Positions 10,760 to 23,121 of a stretch of DNA of 64,000 bases are shown piece after piece. The notes under the pieces are model-generated. The model searched no databases. It was not told the origin of the DNA and saw only the letters and a list, made by a program, of their open reading frames with translations. Position 1 is the stretch's first letter. Each line of letters starts with the position of its first letter. This DNA comes from Rhinopithecus roxellana (lineage: Eukaryota > Chordata > Mammalia > Primates > Cercopithecidae). The translations under genes and the position numbers were made by a program. The stretch covers positions 88,378,174-88,442,173 of the forward strand of contig NC_044550.1 of the NCBI RefSeq assembly GCF_007565055.1, read 5' to 3'.

Positions 10760-13700
10760 TAATTGAGATGAATCAGTACAGGAGTAGAACAGATTTGGAG
10801 CAGAACTAGGAGTTTACTTTTAGACTTTTTAAGGTCTAGAGACTACTCACAACCCACCTGTCCAGGCTCAGTCCACTTTTGCTTTCAGCTGATATTAGTC
10901 CATGGTGTATACTTCTTACCTGCAGTGTTATATCAGGTACTCCAGGCTGGCATCAGGGGTCCCACAGCTTGGTCGTCCACTGAAGTTAGTGATATGCTGG
11001 TAAATGCACAACAACTAGCCCTCCAGGGGGAAGAAAAAACTAGCATTTGCTGAGTATTTGCTGATTTGGGTGGCATAAATATTCACACCATAGCCAATTT
11101 TACACAACCGCCATGATGTTATTGAAAATGGACATTGGAAAAGGTGCATGCTATCTGCCCTCTGCTGTAGTGTGCCAATGACTGGAGCCACTACAATAAT
11201 TTTAAAGCCCTGGTTAATATCTGGAAATGGTATGTCAGTGCTCTCAAGTGAGAAGGAGAATTTATAATTGGAGACATAGCCAAGGTAGCTGGGAAAAATA
11301 ATTTAGGCTTGAACTAGAGTTTTAATTACGTATGATAAAGAAAGCATAGACAGAACAAATTCAAAGAGATGGAATAATGGAGGGGCTGCATAACTACAGG
11401 AGAGCGAAATGATTGAAATAGCCAATTCTGCGTTAATGTCATGAGGGTGGGGAGCAGAGATGACTATAATGGAATCTGAAGAGATTTTAAAGTCAGGTCA
11501 GCCAATCAGAGGAAGTCTCAGAAGTAGGTAAAGGTGCAAATATGAATTTTATTGCTCCAATCAGTGATGAAAGGAAGCATTTGAGAACTCCAATATCAGG
11601 CAGTACCAGAACCACTCAAGTGTTTACTAAATGACTGCTCCTACAAAACACCTGATCCAGGAGGAAATTTTTAAAATGTTTCCAATGCAGTGTGTCCAGG
11701 ATAGGTCAAGGAAAAGCTCCATAAGTTATTTATGCATAATATAAGGTTTGGGAACCTGGTAAGTACCAAAGGCAGAAGGATTCAGGATATCAAGGAGTCC
11801 CAAGAGCAAATAAAGGACACCTAATGATGAGAGTAGAGTTTAGGGTCAGAACAGCACTGACTAAAAAGAATAGGATGAAGATGACACAGCAGTGACATAC
11901 ATAGGTGGGATACATAGGTGAGAACTGATGCTGAGACCTAAACACCAAGAGAGAAGTTAAGCATGCTTAACAAAAATTCAGAAAGGGTCCTGTACACATC
12001 ACCAAGAAATTTTTTAAGTTTATTCTAAAGACAATGGATACCAAGAGAAAATACCATTCGGGGAAATGACATAATGATTTGCTTTTACAGTAGTGTGGAA
12101 GATAGAATGCAAATAAGCAAGACTGAAAGTAAGTGAACTAATTAAGGGGCACATCATGCAAAAGATGATGAGGGTGTGAACAATGGCTGTGCCAATAGGA
12201 ATGGAATAGTGAGGCTGATTAAAGAGCTCTTTTAGAGTTAGAACTGACATAGCAGGATATCTGGATATGGATATCTATTAATATAGAAGGAATAGGCAGA
12301 AATTAAGAATAATTCCCCCATTTTTGACTGTGGAAAGTGAAAGACAGAGAAAACTTGAGGAGGATTCCCACATTTTTAACTAGAATGATTCAGTAAGCGG
12401 TGTCATTCAGGGAGATAGGAATGTAAGAAGAAAAAGAAAGATGGGAAAATGTATGTTCATCAGGACTCTTGATTGCAAATGAGAGAAAACCCAGCTGCCT
12501 TAGCAAAAATCGGCTTTTATTGCTGCACTGAATCCAAGAAAGAATTAAACCAACAAACAATGGTATAGTGGACTGTGGTAGCTATAGTGTTGTCTTCTCA
12601 GAATGTATTATAATATGCTTTATAGTAGCTGTATCCTCCGCTTCTCATGTTTTCTGCAAAGCTCTGTCTGACTCTGACCTATCCACAGACACAGATGTAG
12701 CGTATGAGCTGGGTCTAGCCAGAGTGATTGGTTCAAAGGTGGTCATGAGACCTAAGCTACACCAATCAGGAGCCTTCATTAGACTTCCCCTAGAGCGTTT
12801 GTCTTTGGGGTCATTGTTTAGGAAGGATGAAAAGACACTGGAGCAGCTTGCAGCCATCTTCCTCAGTGCCCTAGAAAAAACATAACCGCATGAAGTCCAG
12901 TTGAGACTGAGTCAAAAGCTAAAATAAGCAGAAATGGGAGATATATAAAAAGAGAAAACTAGCAGTCCTGAAGTGCCAGAAGCATAAATAGAGGCCTGGT
13001 TACTGCAGCTATTTGATTATGTTAGCTACTTCGATGTCCTTCCCAATTATATAAGAAAATGAATACTTTTTTTCCTTCTTACTATGGTTAGCAAGGGTAT
13101 CCATAATCTAAAGTACAAGATTCTTCATTAATACCTGTTGAAAGGATAGCCTGTTGGGCCCCAGGAAAAACTAGATCTAGCCACCAGAACATCACCAGAA
13201 TCTAGTACTCTACCTTTCATCTGTACCTCTCTCTGGATGTCAGTTTTATTCTTTCTCACTGCAGACTGTTCTTCTTATAGTTGGAAATGTGACTATAAAC
13301 AAATCCCAAGTTTTACTTCTGATAGGTTTCATCTCCGAAGGGAACTGCCTTTTATTTTCTGTGCTTCCAAGTTCAAATATTCTAAGGAAGGATTTTAACT
13401 GACCCACCTTATGTCACATAATGGATCAACCAATTGTAACTAGCATCTTAAAGTACTATGATTGGCTTAGCTTGGGCCAGGTTGACATTCCTGAACCAAT
13501 CAAATGGGAGCCAGGGTGGTGGGCTCATGTAAGAAAATGGCAATGCTCATGGAAGCTGTAAAATTAGACCAGGAAGAGAAACTATTCTAAGAACAGAGGT
13601 TCTATTTCCAGAAGAAAGGCAAATATAGCTGTAAGAGCCTCTTGTAGGAAAGAGGGTATTTTAAACATGTTGAATTTGAGACCCCTGGAAGGTCAAAAGG

Positions 13701-15170
13701 AGGTCAAGGAAATGTGACCAGTTGAAATTATTACTCAAGCCTGCAAGAGACAATTTATGCATTTGGCTGATTTTGATCAAAGAGATTATTTCAGATTATA
13801 AATTTCAAATTCTGTATATAGCTTTACCCCAAATTTACATAGGTCTCTAGTTTTCAAAACAACTTTGCACACGTAAAATGATTATGCCCTGTAGTACCGT
13901 GGACATTGTCAATTAAGAGAATGGGTTGTGAATCACAGAGACAAGACCTTAGGAGAAAAAAAATTCCTGATCTATGTTTCTCCCCTATGAGGGAAGAGAC
14001 AAAGCTATGGACTAGCAGAGCCTAAGGACCCCAAGATTTTTGATCTGAGAACCTGTAGTATTGCAACTGAGAAAGGGAAGATATGTCTAAGGCAGGTTTG
14101 GAGTAAGTTCGAGTTGTCTCTCAGACATCCAAGTGGAGATACTGAGTAAGATATTAGATATATGGGACTGGATTTCAGAAGAGTGAGCTGGGAACTCCAA
14201 AATTAAGAGGTTAGGAATAAAAGGAAGAGCCATTCAAGGAGAGTAATGAAGAAGCTTTGAGAGTAAAGGAGAATAACCAAGATAATGTGGTATTCTAGCA
14301 GCCATGTGAATGCAAAACATGAAAGAGAAGGGAAAAATCAATTGTGACAGATGCTGCTGAAGAGTGACACAAATAATGACAGAGAATTAACCATTGGATT
14401 TAGCAAACTGGCTGCCATTGGTGATTTTGACAGTTTCTATGCAGTAATAAGAGCAAAAGGCGAGAGTTACACTTTAGCCACAAATGCCAGCAGACAAGGC
14501 AGAAATTAGATGGGTCATTGTCCTAGAAACTAGAGTATTTATGAGACACAGCATCTAACATCTTAGGACTCTGACTCATCTATGTTCATAATGTTCTGTA
14601 AGCCCCACCCCTTCCCTCAGACACAGGGACACCACCTGAGGGAGAGAACTCGGGGGTTGGAGGGCTGTGTAATAACTGAGCATTGTTTGTGTTTTACTTT
14701 TTGCCAAGGCAGACTTTTGATAAAGCTTCTGCCTAAATTAACAGATCAAACTAAGCTTTAAATCAAAGTTAATGTTTTTTCTTCTTACCAGCAGGTGTAG
14801 AGAAAGAACAAATCAACTATGACAAAACTAATAACACTACATTTTATCCTCATGTTGGATGTGTTACCTGTGTTAAATCTTTGACCCTCATGTGGGTCAA
14901 ATTTTTATTGTGTTTTCACTAGTAAACTTCCCATATCAATTCATAGCTTATGCTTGATAATTTTTTCAAGCATATCTGATTTTTTCTTACAATTATTAAT
15001 ATTTGGCAATTGTTAAGCTGTATCTTACTGGTGATTTTGGTTCATGAAATCGAATAATATCCAGGTAAAATCCTAAAGGTAAAAATCAGGATAAGTTTGA
15101 AAATGGGTCATCCACCTGAAAAGTGGAAGAATAATGGGAAGAGAGTCAAAATGAGAGGACTCAGGAGCTA
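10760..15170. other. Intergenic, no supported gene
   Basis: There is no coding or RNA gene. The phrases cttgattgcaaatgagagaa (near 12470) and attggttcaaaggtgg / gattggcttagcttgggcca (near 12730 and 13460) look like two pieces of an old dispersed repeat that I cannot name. A 105-codon plus-strand frame at 12568-12885 lies in that material. A segment near 14110 (cagacatccaagtggagata) also resembles an old repeat. A (GA)n run lies just beyond at 15179-15195. Confidence 0.35.
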
Positions 15171-15374
15171 GAAACAAAAGAGAGAGAGAGAGAGAAGGGG
15201 TAGTGGATGAAGCAGGCTTAGATAGTTTTTGGAAGTGCATGTAAAAAGACACATTACAGTTTTCACCTTCTATAGATACTTATTTGCATGTGTATTTCAG
15301 ATCTAATTAAAAGTTTCAGAATAAGGTGCATATCTCACAATATTTTGGAAAGCATATTAAGAACTAATAAAACA

Positions 15375-15595
15375 AGCACTGAAATCAGAGAAAATTTGGT
15401 TTAAGAACTAGCAGTACCACTTATTAGCCACATGGATCTGAGCAAGTTACTCTTTGAGACTCAGAATCCTCATTCATAAAATGGAGGAAATAATAGTATG
15501 TAACTCAGCAAGCTGTTCTAAGAATTGAACAAGATAATGCAGATAAGGCTCTTTTTGCAGTGCCTTCCCAAATAAAGGCTCAATAATTATTAGTA
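15375..15595 (+). mobile_element. MIR SINE
   Basis: The sequence follows the MIR order: accacttattagccacatgg, gatctgagcaagttactctt, ctcattcataaaatggagga, aataatagta, then aggctcaataattatta. It is old and near full length. Confidence 0.8.
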
Positions 15596-15599
15596 GTTA

Positions 15600-17315
15600 T
15601 GGTTAATGTTGTTATATATCATTGAGAAGTCTTTCTTTAGAAGCCTTTTCCATCAGTACCTTCTTTTTTTCTTACTTATTTCTCCAGCCCTATTAGGGCC
15701 CTTGATGAATCTCATCAATGATACTCTCATCAGCACCTTCAATGAGCTTTCTCCTCTGTCTTTTCACCACAGGTATTATACCAACGCTCTCACCCTGTGA
15801 ATCCACTGACTGGGGAACATTGCTTAAGAAAATCACATGGCTGTGCTAACAAGCAAGGTAGGAACAGCCATGTCATTCACTGGGGGAGAGGGGGGCCATT
15901 TGTAAGATTACTTATGCAAAAGGATGTCCTGGCTAAGATTGGACTCAAGAGTTTTAAAATTGTTGATGAGTAAAATCAAGTAGAAACTTTTATTTAAATG
16001 TAACCGTATGAGCAGTTTTTGGTCTCTAAGATAGAGATTTTGAATTACCTGGACAGGCTGTTTCCTGTTTTCTTTTTAAGAAAATCAACAGATGAGGTCT
16101 TTAACTATACAATTTCAAGGCACTTTTGTTTTTGACAAAATTGCAGTGACCTGTGGGCTGAAGTTACGTGTTGTGGTTTGATCATTGTGCAAGGTAGAAT
16201 CACAGCTGGATCTCAAAGAATGTTGACTTCATTTCTTCTTTTTTTTTTTTTTTATATTAGTTGATTTGTTCGGTTTATTTATTTATTTATTTATTTTGCT
16301 TTGGGTTTTGGTTTTGTTTGCTTTAAGTTTTGGGAATTCATTGCAGGAGACATGGCACAGAAGACAGAGGCAAAAGCAGTTTTACTGAAAAACAGAGCAT
16401 GAGTAGAACGACTTCAAGTCCCATATGGCACCACAGTGAGAAGTGACTTCCTCTGAGCTTCTTAGAGAATCCAACAATGTCCTGCTCCCTTGGGGAGCTG
16501 CAGCCATGGGCACATAGGAATAGGGCTTCCATCAAGAGTCCCGTCAGTCGCAGCAACAGGAGGTCTTCCTCAGGCAACTTTGATGATAGTGGTTGTTAGC
16601 CAGAGCAAGCTAGAACCAGAAAGAAAAACTTTGAAGATGCCACAGTTGGAGTCTGAGCACCTTGAGGCTTCCTGTTGGAAACTGGCAAACCTAATTGTGG
16701 GACACTTGGATGCTGAGTTCCAGTAAACATGCTGTGGGAGGCACTGTAATTTAGTCACTAACATTTAAAAACTATCTAGTTCTATATACATACTCTGTTG
16801 AAGACTTCTTGTATTATAAATTTAAAATATGAACTACAAACTCTTTATATGTCTTGACTCAGATTACCTAGGAAGTGACAGTGACTTATTCTTCAATGTT
16901 TAGAATCATAGTAAGTTATAGACTATAGTCTGAGAAAATTACTTGGACCAAGAAAGCAATGTCCCTGACATTCGTGAGTCTAGAACCAGAGCTGCCCATT
17001 AAGCTAGGTGCAAATTTATCAGAAAACAATATTTTTCCCAAATACATATTGCAGTCATAAAATGCCCTAAAAACCCAGTTCTTAGAGGGACTACTGCTTA
17101 CTTACTGAGAAATTTTATTCTCTGAAATCATAGACTATCAGATGCATTGCTGTTTAAAATTATTGCAATAAGAATGAAACATCTCAGTCTTATCTGGAGG
17201 AGTTAAGTCATTGTGATCAGTGAAGACTTGATTTACAGCCCCTGTGCAAAGCTTCAAAGAATGGGTCTCAGGACACAACATTTGACATCTTTTTTAACTT
17301 CATTTCCAAGAAAAC
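15600..17315. other. Intergenic, no supported gene
   Basis: A (TTTA)n run lies near 16277-16297 and poly-T near 16240. A segment at 16340-16730 has open frames on both strands (16338-16577 minus, 16490-16726 plus) but no recognisable protein. I see no named repeat. Confidence 0.3.
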
Positions 17316-17320
17316 AGGAC

Positions 17321-17734
17321 TGCTATGGTTTGAATGTTTGTTTCCCCCAAACCAATGTGTTGGAGGTGGGGACTAATGGGAGGTGTTTGGGTTATCAGGG
17401 TGGATGCCTCATGAATAGATTAATGCCCTCCCTGGGGTAGGGAGCAGTGAGTGAGTTCTTGCTTTATTCGTTTTCAAGAGTGCTGGTTGTTAAACAGAGC
17501 TTGGAACCTCCCTCCTCCCTCCTTGCTTCCTCTCTCACCATATGATCTCAGCACACAACACCTCTCCTCACCTTCTACCATGAGTGGAAGCAGCCTGAGC
17601 CTCTCGCCAGGAGCAGATGCTGGTGCCATGCTTCTTGTACAGTCTGCAGAACAGAGAGCCAAATAAACCTCTTTTCCTTAGAGATTGTCCAGCCTCAAAT
17701 GTTCCTTTATAGCAACACAAAATGGACTAAGACA
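17321..17734 (+). mobile_element. Solo LTR, MaLR group (MLT1A/MSTD-like), with target duplication
   Basis: It begins tgctatggtttgaatgtttg and has ttggaggtggggactaatgg, gatgcctcatgaatagatta, caggagcagatgctggtgcc, ccaaataaacctcttttcc and ends aatggactaagaca. Perfect 5-bp duplications aggac lie at 17316-17320 and 17735-17739, as expected for this group. Confidence 0.92.
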
Positions 17735-17739
17735 AGGAC

Positions 17740-18520
17740 CATAGGTCCATTTCACAGTACAGAGCTGAGGTTGACCCCTTTTATACACAACTATACTTGC
17801 TTAGAGTCCATAGAACATCACTTCATTTACATCACACCTAAATTCCACTCTTCAGCAAAATCCTATGTTAACTCCGTATTTTCCTTTGTTTGATGAGATA
17901 CCTCACAATTGCTCTGTTGTGCAGACCCCACACCGCAATGAGTCAGTAAACTCGATTGGTTTGTTTAAAGGTTGTCTCTGGTAGTTTTAGGCTGATTGGG
18001 CTGTAAACATAGAAAGTTCTTGAAATCAAAAAGAAAAAATTACTGTCCTTAAAATAAAAAAATATATATATATACACAGAGTTGGGGCTTTTTCACTTTA
18101 CTAAAGCTCAGGCTGTGCTTCTTACAATAGAACAATGATCAAAAAATAGAACTTTTTTTCCTCCTTTATAATATGACCAAACAAGGGTTGGTGGCAATGA
18201 GCACTGCATCACTTAAAAGATACTGAAAAACTTGAAATACTGATGAATGTCTAACAAACACCTTCTTCTCAATCCTCACTCTTGACCTAAGACCTTGTTT
18301 CCTGTTTCATTGAGAAACAGAGAAAAAATTAGATGAGAATGTGCACAAGCTCCTGCCATAAGATCTTCCTACCTTCCTCTAACTGCACCTCTATACTGTT
18401 ACTATCAAATACTCCTCTGTGTCCCTCACAAAGGCTATTTCCTCTCCTTTTGCACTAAATTCCATGTACTCATGCCTATGAGGAGACATTGTTCCAGTAA
18501 TTATCTCCTTTCTTCTGCCT
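17740..18520. other. Intergenic, nothing recognised; short (TA)n at 18060-18074
   Basis: No gene or repeat family is evident apart from the short dinucleotide run. Confidence 0.3.
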
Positions 18521-18522
18521 GA

Positions 18523-19056
18523 GTCAGCCTCTAGGATGGCCCCCAGTGATCCCCACCCTCCTGGTATCCACACCATGATGCAATCTGCTTACACTCTAAA
18601 TCAGGGATGAACCATGTGACTAATAGAACACTGCAGAATGGATGATGTGTGACTTCAGATGCTAGGTCATAGAGGACAAGGACACTGCCCTTTTCTTGGA
18701 TTTCTCACTCTGTGGAAAGGCAGTAACATTCCATGAGACAAGCAGTCCTGTGGTGAGGCCCATATCAAGAAAGCCTGAGATCTCCCACCATCAGCTACAG
18801 CCAATTCATCAGTCATGTGAGTAAACCACCTGGGACGTGGATCCTCTCGACTCAACCACCTCTTCAGGTGGCCAGAGCCCTAGCCCAGCTCTGACTGCAA
18901 CCTGATGAGAAACCATGAGTAGGAAGCCCTGCTCGAACTGCTCCCAAATTACTGATCCCCAGAAACTACGAGAGACAATACGTGTTTAGTGTTCTTTTAA
19001 GCCACTACATTTTGGGTGGCTATATTTATTACCCAGTAACAAATGACTAATACATC
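18523..19056 (+). mobile_element. MLT1-type solo LTR (ERVL-MaLR)
   Basis: Characteristic phrases: gtcagcctctaggatggccc near the start, ttaagccactacattttggg and cagtaacaaatgactaata near the end. It is strongly diverged. Minus- and plus-strand frames overlapping it are not genes. Confidence 0.75.
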
Positions 19057-19059
19057 TCC

Positions 19060-19640
19060 TGTGATCAAAACACTTCAGAGGTTCGCCATTTCTCTCAGAA
19101 AAATATCCAAAGTCCATAAGGTCCATGAGGCCCCTCACATTCTTCCCACCCCGCATTATCTCTCTAACTGCATTTTCTACCCCTCTCCTTCTGACCACCG
19201 CAACCCCAGCTACAGTGACTTCTTTGCCCTTCCTCAAATCTACCTCAGGGCCTCTGTACTGGACACTCTCTCCCAACTCCCACTCCCTCCTCCAGGCCTT
19301 CACTCAAATGTCTCCCTCTCAGTGAGGACTTCCTTTCCTAAAATGCAGTACCCCCAACCTTCACACCCACACACCCACACACACACTCACACACACGACC
19401 CCCCCCCCCCCCCACACACACACACACAGTCTCTAGTCTTCCTGGCTCCTTAATTTTTTTTTTTTTCCTTAGGACATATCACTATTTCATATACTATATA
19501 TGTCATCTATTATCTGGTTTCCCTTTCTTGGATGTAAGCTAAGTTGGTGCAGGGGTTCTTGTCTGTTCCCAGTATCTAAAAGAGTGTCTGGTTTACAGTA
19601 GACACTCCATGAAATCTGTCAAATGAATACACCAGTGTTA
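19060..19640 (+). mobile_element. L2 LINE 3' fragment
   Basis: The order of cacttcagaggttcgccatt, tcctccaggccttcactcaa, tgtctccctctcagtgagga, tggatgtaagctaagttggt, agagtgtctggtttacagta and gacactccatgaaatctgtc fits the L2 3' end. It is interrupted by CA/C-rich low-complexity sequence. A 136-codon plus-strand frame (19043-19453) falls in it by chance. Confidence 0.8.
19365..19428 (+). repeat. Compound (CA)n and poly-C low-complexity tract
   Basis: CA repeats run into a C homopolymer of about 17 bases (around 19395-19412) and back into CA repeats. Length is likely to be variable and assembly-sensitive. Confidence 0.9.
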
Positions 19641-20190
19641 AGAGTGTAAGAGTGTAATAGTACCTTCAAAAATGCCTCAAAGATAAATCCTTTGATTTAT
19701 CTTTATCTTTAGATCTACCCCCACTTCAGCCAGTTCTCAAATTTACTGCTAGAAAAACCTTTTGTTTCCTGAAGAACCGTCTCACAAAAGTAGCAGTTAA
19801 ATAGGAAGCTATCCTAACCCACTGTTTGCCTTTTCTCTTGCGAAACTCAGACCAAAATGGAAAGTCATCTACAGTAACTATGTGTTCTTGGCATCTAAAC
19901 TCTGTTTTATTTCATCTTGATTTTCTTAATTTTCTAGGTTTTTTCCTTTGTTCCTCTTACTTTATTGTTTTTATTCTATATTGCTTCAAAGACTTTATGA
20001 AATTAAACAGATTATAAATATAAAAATAAGTAAGTATACTAGTGTTTTCTTAAGCTTACAATAGATTATTACAGTTATCTTTGATTCAGTTTATTATAAT
20101 TACAGAATTGTAAACTTTTCAAGGAATAAATCTTTAATTTTTGTGAACTCTCCTTTTAAAATCAACAAAGATAATATTTTTATTATTTAT
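19640..20190. other. Intergenic, nothing recognised
   Basis: AT-rich sequence without a supported feature. Confidence 0.3.
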
Positions 20191-20198
20191 TGGGGTAT

Positions 20199-20213
20199 GC
20201 TTTTTTTTTTGCT

Positions 20214-20267
<54 letters not shown>

Positions 20268-20537
20268 AGACAGAGTATTGCTTTGTCACCCAGGCTGGAG
20301 TGCAGTGGCTCAATCTCAGCTCATCTCCCAGTTTCAAGTGATTCTCCTGCCTCAGCCTCCCCAGTAGCTGGGATTACAGGCGCCGCGACCTAGCCCGGCT
20401 AACTTTTTGTATTTTTAGTAGACATGGGGGTTTCACCATGTTGGTCAGGCTGATCTTGAACTCCTGACCTCAAGTGATCTACCCACCTCGGCCTCCCAAA
20501 GTGCTGGGATTACAGGCGTGAGCCACTGTGCCTAGCC
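20199..20537 (-). mobile_element. Alu, minus strand, long poly-T tail
   Basis: A long T-rich tail (about 20201-20266) precedes gagacagagtattgctttgt; the element ends actgtgcctagcc. Target duplications tggggtat lie at 20191-20198 and 20538-20545. Confidence 0.93.
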
Positions 20538-20545
20538 TGGGGTAT

Positions 20546-21165
20546 TCTTATTGTAAAACATTTTACATGGAAAATATACTTTGAATCAGGAGAGAAACAT
20601 TTCAACACAGCATCATTATTTCTCAGTAAACTGGCACATTTTTCCTAATTTCAGATTATTCTTGGAAATTTTTGTTTGCTTCTATGATATAATAAAATTC
20701 TACTTGAAAATTATGTGTTAAATTGATTCCTTCTCCATTTCCAAAAAACAGAGGAAGGGTTATTTTAAACAATAAAGTGGTTGATTATGTTATCCAATGA
20801 GTCAGCAGATTTTTTTTTCTGCCTTCACCAGTCATCATTTCTCATTATACACAGAGATCCTCAAAACGAGGAGCAGATACATTCAGTCTGCAGGATCATT
20901 TAGCAACTGGAGGAAGGAGAGTAAGTAGCCTAGATTTTTTTAAAGTTCCCACATCCAAACATCCCAAAAGATCATAAAAAGATAAACAAGTGTTCAGAGA
21001 TTAAATATGGAAAATATAGGTATTGGTTTTGATTCTATAGACAAGAATAAAATGCCACTTGACAGTAGATTTCTCACTTTATAAGTAATCTTGTATTTGA
21101 TGAATGGCTAAAAACATAGTCAAATGAATTAAATATACATTTAAATAAATGGGCAAATATATATC
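20546..21165. other. Intergenic, nothing recognised
   Basis: AT-rich sequence without a supported feature. Confidence 0.3.
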
Positions 21166-21232
21166 ATCAGTTATCAATTATCAACCCCATCAATTACTTC
21201 ATCATATCTAAATATATATAATATGTATTTCT

Positions 21233-21486
21233 CAGCCTGGTGAAGTAAGCCAACCCCATCAATAATCTCATTGTATTTAAATACATATTTAATATATAAA
21301 TATTCTGCATTAATATATTTAATATTTAATATGTTGATCTATATTAAATATATATTCAGAACATTATCCATTTAAATAAATAATAAATATATTATATTAC
21401 ATATTAATATATACAATATTAAATATATAAATATATGTGCAAATATGATGAGATCATTTAGGGGGTTGGTTTCCTTCACCAGGCTT
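21233..21486. repeat. AT-rich imperfect palindrome, 40-bp arms
   Basis: The left arm (21233-21272, cagcctggtgaagtaagcca and on) is the inverted complement of the right arm (21447-21486, ending tttccttcaccaggctt), with about 80% matching by eye. The 174-bp spacer is almost pure A/T and itself rich in inverted repeats. A partial direct copy of the left arm (ccccatcaattacttcat) lies upstream at about 21184-21203. It could be an AT-rich cruciform-forming palindrome or a decayed terminal-inverted-repeat transposon. Confidence 0.8.
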
Positions 21487-22225
21487 AGAAAATAGTTTAA
21501 CTGCTGTAAAATAATCACAAATTTAAAATTATAACACTTTTGCACACTATTTTCAGAGTAGTTTTAGATTTATGAGAAAAGATCGAGCAGATAGGAGCAG
21601 AATTCCCATATAACCCATCTCTACTCTCTCACAGTTCCCCTATTAGTAACATCTGCATTTGAGTTGTACATTTCTCACAGTTGATGAACCAATATTGGTA
21701 CATTATTATTTAACTAAAGTCCATCATTTACATTAGAGTGCACTCTGTATGTTGTATGATAGCTCTCTAGGTTCTGACATATGTGAAAGGCCGCAAATGT
21801 AGTGTATCTAGGTTAATGTTCTATATGAGGTTGAGAAGAATGTGTATTTTGCTGCAGTTGAATGAGATATAACCATCAATTAAACCCAGGTGACGATAGT
21901 ACTATTCACTCTATTACATTCTTACTGATTTTCTGCCTGTTTGATTTGCCAGTTACTAACAGAGGAATATTGAAGACCCCAACTGCAACAGTCTATTTGT
22001 GTCTATTTCTCCTTGAAGTTTTACCAGATTTTGCCTTATGTATTTTGACACTCTGCTGTGAGGTGCATACACAGGATTGTTATGGCTTGTTGGACAGTTG
22101 GCCCCTTTATCATTATATAATTGCCTTCTTTATTCCTAATAATTTCCTTATCTGAAGTTTGCTTTGTCTGAAGTTAAAATAGTTATTCTAGCTTTCCTTT
22201 GATTAGTGTTAGAAAAATATATCTT

Positions 22226-22521
22226 GTTGGGCATGGTGGCTCATGCTGTAATCTCAGCACTTTGGGAGGGAGGAGGGTCTCTTGAGTTCAGGAGTTCAAG
22301 ACCAGCCTGGGCAACATAGTGAGACCTCATCTCTACAAAAAATTAAAAATTAGCTTGTTGTGGTGGCACATGCCTGCAGTCCTAGCTACTCAAGAGACTG
22401 AGGTGGGAGGATCACTGGAGCTCAGGAGTTCGAGACTGCAGTGAGCCATGACTGTGCCACTGCACTCCAGCCCAGGTGATAGAGTGAGATCCTGTTTCAA
22501 AGGTAAAAAAAAGAAAAGAAG
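22226..22521 (+). mobile_element. AluJ-like, plus strand, inside old L1
   Basis: It starts gttgggcatggtggctcatg and has gagttcaagaccagcctggg and caacatagtgagacctcatc, AluJ-type features. Perfect 15-bp duplications agaaaaatatatctt lie at 22211-22225 and 22522-22536. Confidence 0.93.
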
Positions 22522-22751
22522 AGAAAAATATATCTTTCTCCATTCCTTTTGTGTCTTTATAATTAACATGGATTTCTGGTAAGCAACATAGAGTTGATGC
22601 CTGCATTTTATTCATTCTATCAGTCTTTGTCTTTTAATTGGTAGGCCATTTATATTTAAAGTGATTCTTGATAGAGTTGGATTAATATCTCCCATATATT
22701 GTTTTCTGTTTGTTGCCCTTGTAATTATTTCCCTTTTTTGTTTTCCCCTCT

Positions 22752-23121
22752 TCATATGGTTTGGCTCTGTGCCCCCACCCAAATCTCAAGTGGAATTGTA
22801 ATCCCCATAATCCCCACCTGTTGAGAGAGGGACTTGGTAGGAGGTGATTGGGTCATGTGGGTGGTTTGCCCCCATGCTGTCCTCATGATAGTGAGTTCTC
22901 ACGAGATCTGATGGTTTTATAAGGGGCTCTTTCCCTTCGCTTCCTCTCACCTGCTGCCATGTACGACATGCCTTTGCTTCTCCTTCGCCTTCTGCCATGA
23001 TTGTAAGTTTCCTAAGGCCTCCCCAGCCATGCAGAGCTGTGAGTCAATTAAACCTCTTTCCTTTATAAATTACCCAGCTTCAGGTAGTATCTTTACAGCA
23101 GTGTGCAAATAGACTAATATA
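22752..23121 (+). mobile_element. MST/THE1-type solo LTR inside old L1
   Basis: Contains atatggtttggctctgtgcc, ctcacgagatctgatggttt, tataagggg, tgccatgattgtaagtttcc and agactaata at the end. Five-base duplications cctct lie at 22747-22751 and 23122-23126, so this is a recombined solo LTR. Confidence 0.92.

Noticed and set aside
12568..12885. 105-codon plus-strand frame, possible small gene
   Set aside because: No recognisable domain, no splice context, and it overlaps a minus-strand frame in what looks like an old dispersed repeat.
19043..19453. 136-codon plus-strand frame
   Set aside because: It lies in an L2 tail and ends in translated CA/poly-C repeats (His-Thr and Pro runs).
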